From positions 1 to 51,894 of the forward strand of contig NZ_CAMLJP010000037.1 of NCBI RefSeq assembly GCF_946480385.1: a DNA stretch of 51,894 bases, in the 5' to 3' direction. Origin of the DNA: an uncultured Azospirillum sp. (lineage in GTDB: Bacteria > Pseudomonadota > Alphaproteobacteria > Azospirillales > Azospirillaceae). The position numbers and the translations under genes were made by a program. The notes under the pieces were generated by a model. The model searched no databases and was not told where the DNA came from. It was given only the letters and a program-made list of their open reading frames with translations. The stretch's first letter is position 1, and each line of letters opens with the position of its first letter. Below are positions 50,612-51,894 of the stretch, one piece after another.

Positions 50612-51399
50612 GTTCCGGTCGCCTTGCGCACCAGCGGGAAGTAAAGCCGATAGGGCAGGCAGCGCGCCAGCTTCAGCTTGCGGGTGAAGCGTTTGGGGAA
50701 GGTGATCTCGAAGCGGTCGCTCTCCATCTCGTCGGCCAATTGGCGGGCGGCGTCCTCCACCGGCATCAGGTCGGGCATGGGGAAGGGGTTGCGGGCGGTC
50801 AGCGGCGTGTCGACGAAGCCGGGGCAGACCAGTTGCAGCCTGATCCCGGCGCGGTCGCAGTCGGGCTTCAGCGATTCGCACAGGTTGATGAGCGCCGCCT
50901 TGGTCGGGCCGTAGGCCGCCGCCGTCGGCAGGCCGCGGTATCCGGCGACGGAGGCGACCACCGCCACCTGTCCATGCCCGCGCGCCCGCATCCGCGGCAG
51001 CAGAGCCTCCAGCCCATGGACGACGCCCATATAGTTGACCTCCATCAGCCGGCGGGCGGTGTCGGCGGAGAAATCCTCCAAGGACATCGGGACGTGGGTG
51101 CCGGCGTTCAGAACCGCCCGGTCGATCGGGCCGAACCAGCGTTCGATGGCGGCGACGGTGGCGGTGGTGGCGACGCGGTCGGTGACGTCCAGCGGGAACA
51201 GGCGCATGCGGTCCGGGCTGTGTTGGACCGTTGACGTCAGGTCGTCGACGGAGCGGGCGGAGAGCGCCACCCGCGCACCGCCGTCGGCAAGGTGGATCGC
51301 CAGCGCCCGGCCGATGCCGCTGCTGGCGCCGGTGATCCAGGTGATGCCGGGCGCCTTGCCGTCCGGCTCGCTATCCGCTTCGCCGCCAGTTCCATCCAT
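50608..51399 (-). CDS. Short-chain dehydrogenase/reductase
   Basis: 263 residues. The cofactor motif T-G-A-S-S-G-I-G is at 23-30 and the NNAG-like V-L-N-A-G further on. The catalytic Ser is in VVASVAGYRG and the Y-x3-K in AAAYGPTKAAL. Thus a classical NAD(P)H-dependent SDR, though with an N-terminal tail of about 18 residues and a C-terminal extension (FEITFPKRFTRKLKLARCLPYRLYFPLVRKATG) rich in basic and aromatic residues that may contact the membrane. A TGATCC-N16-CGTACT element lies 29-56 bp before its ATG. It is probably the redox partner of the lipid-modifying genes on the other strand. Confidence 0.9.
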   Translation of the reverse strand: MDGTGGEADSEPDGKAPGITWITGASSGIGRALAIHLADGGARVALSARSVDDLTSTVQHSPDRMRLFPLDVTDRVATTATVAAIERWFGPIDRAVLNAGTHVPMSLEDFSADTARRLMEVNYMGVVHGLEALLPRMRARGHGQVAVVASVAGYRGLPTAAAYGPTKAALINLCESLKPDCDRAGIRLQLVCPGFVDTPLTARNPFPMPDLMPVEDAARQLADEMESDRFEITFPKRFTRKLKLARCLPYRLYFPLVRKATGT

Positions 51400-51427
51400 G
51401 ACGCGCTCCGCACAAGGTCCCGGCTAC

Positions 51428-51455
51428 AGTACGCGGCCGGGGTTCCGGCGGATCA
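51428..51455 (-). promoter_or_regulatory. ECF11 promoter of the SDR-SnoaL operon
   Basis: TGATCC (51455-51450), 16-bp spacer, CGTACT (51433-51428), with the same spacing as the two promoters at 45959-46063. The expected transcript start is about 20 nt before the SDR ATG. The first TGA also serves as the stop codon of the small upstream gene. Confidence 0.65.
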
Positions 51456-51707
51456 CCAGATGCGGCGGGCCAGCCGGTCGCCACGCTCCGACAGGTCGCG
51501 CATCAGGGCGCGGGCCTCGTCCTCGCCGGTCCAGCGGGCGACGGTCGCGATGCCGTCGGGGCTGTCCGAGGCGCCGTCGCGGCCACCGTCCGCGTCGTCC
51601 GGCATGCCGAACACCTGTCCCGCCCGCGCCTCCACCACGGCGAAACGGCCGTCGCAGGCCACCAGCCGGAAACTGCCCTTTTCCTCCACAACCGAAACCT
51701 GGGTCAT
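51453..51707 (-). CDS. Small conserved-looking protein of unknown function
   Basis: 84 residues from ATG 51707, which has AAGGAGAG five bases upstream; a GTG at 51713 is less likely. The N-terminal half MTQVSVVEEKGSFRLVACDGRFAVVEARAGQVFGM looks like a compact beta fold. An acidic Gly/Asp stretch follows, then a helical, Arg-rich end (EDEARALMRDLSERGDRLARRIW). I do not recognise a family. The strong ribosome-binding site argues that it is real. A Fur-like sequence lies about 105 bp upstream. Confidence 0.7.
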   Translation of the reverse strand: MTQVSVVEEKGSFRLVACDGRFAVVEARAGQVFGMPDDADGGRDGASDSPDGIATVARWTGEDEARALMRDLSERGDRLARRIW

Positions 51708-51810
51708 CGGCACTCTCCTTGGCGCTGTCTCGACGGCCAGTTCAACCGGCGGGAGCGCCGGAAGGTTGCACCGCGTCGAGATTCTCCACGACAGCGGGGA
51801 GCAATGATGG

Positions 51811-51828
51811 TATTGAGACTTATTCGCA
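51811..51828. promoter_or_regulatory. Possible Fur-type box
   Basis: Read on the minus strand this is TGCGAATAAGTCTCAATA, similar to the Fur-box-like sequences found before haem and iron uptake genes in alphaproteobacteria. It could serve the small gene at 51453-51707 or a gene beyond the window. The remaining sequence to 51894 shows no gene I can support. Confidence 0.35.
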
Positions 51829-51894
51829 CTCGGGCGTCGACGACCCCGCCGATGCCCGTGACTGTTCGCGGCGCCAACAAAATCATCGCCCTAG

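Noticed and set aside
1..51894. Scan for tRNA, rRNA, riboswitch-like leaders, insertion sequences and prophage genes
   Set aside because: Nothing with supporting structure or coding motifs was seen. Weak or unusual RNA elements could be missed without a covariance search.

Overview
The window is a high-GC chromosomal or chromid segment from an alphaproteobacterium. Gene content (a complete protocatechuate pathway, a gluconate TRAP cluster, Aap-type amino-acid uptake, an ECF11 RpoE-ChrR locus, several chemoreceptors) and the style of the intergenic palindromes point to the Rhodospirillales, most likely Azospirillum or a close relative. This is an inference from gene content; no rRNA is present to confirm it. 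I found no tRNA or rRNA gene, CRISPR array, phage or insertion sequence.

Layout. (1) 1-1596, minus: a truncated GNAT acetyltransferase, a small GNAT and an RluA-type pseudouridine synthase. (2) 2010-5855, plus: galU, ugd and a phosphomannomutase/phosphoglucomutase, i.e. sugar-nucleotide supply for exopolysaccharide or LPS, ended by a clear terminator. (3) 5894-14031, minus: AMP/thymidine phosphorylase, beta-CASP metallo-hydrolase, HlyD-type adaptor, RbbA-type double ABC ATPase-permease and an ABC-2 permease, mostly with 4-bp overlaps, behind a near-perfect FNR/FixK-type box. (4) 14151-19248: divergent gntR and gntK-dctQMP, with two palindromic operators between them. (5) 19568-21652: a chemoreceptor. 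(6) 21704-28517, minus: pcaIJFDCBHG, every step from protocatechuate to succinyl-CoA and acetyl-CoA. (7) 28857-33561, plus: a five-gene branched-chain-type ABC importer divergent from pca. The gap between them carries three copies of an IclR-type (PcaR/PcaU-like) operator motif, so the importer probably carries protocatechuate or a related aromatic acid. (8) 33725-37040, minus: a chemoreceptor followed by an orphan periplasmic binding protein, a possible sensory pair. (9) 37437-42400, minus: aapJQMP and an orphan response regulator. (10) 42670-44564, plus: a HisKA_2-type kinase and an unassigned HTH protein. (11) 44559-51399: rpoE-chrR (ECF11, singlet-oxygen type), a divergent flavoprotein / DUF1365 / cyclopropane-synthase-like / DUF3833 operon, and an SDR / SnoaL-like pair. 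(12) A small unknown gene near the right edge.

The most useful new observations are these. Three TGATCC-N16-CGTA elements with identical spacing stand before rpoE, before the flavoprotein operon and before the SDR operon, defining a local ECF11 lipid-modification regulon. The pca genes and the ABC importer share operator motifs. A large palindromic repeat of about 150-175 bp occurs three times, once as an in-frame insertion of about 59 codons inside rbbA, and a related smaller hairpin sits in frame inside the DUF1365 gene. Three tandem mini-hairpins form the translated tail of gntK.
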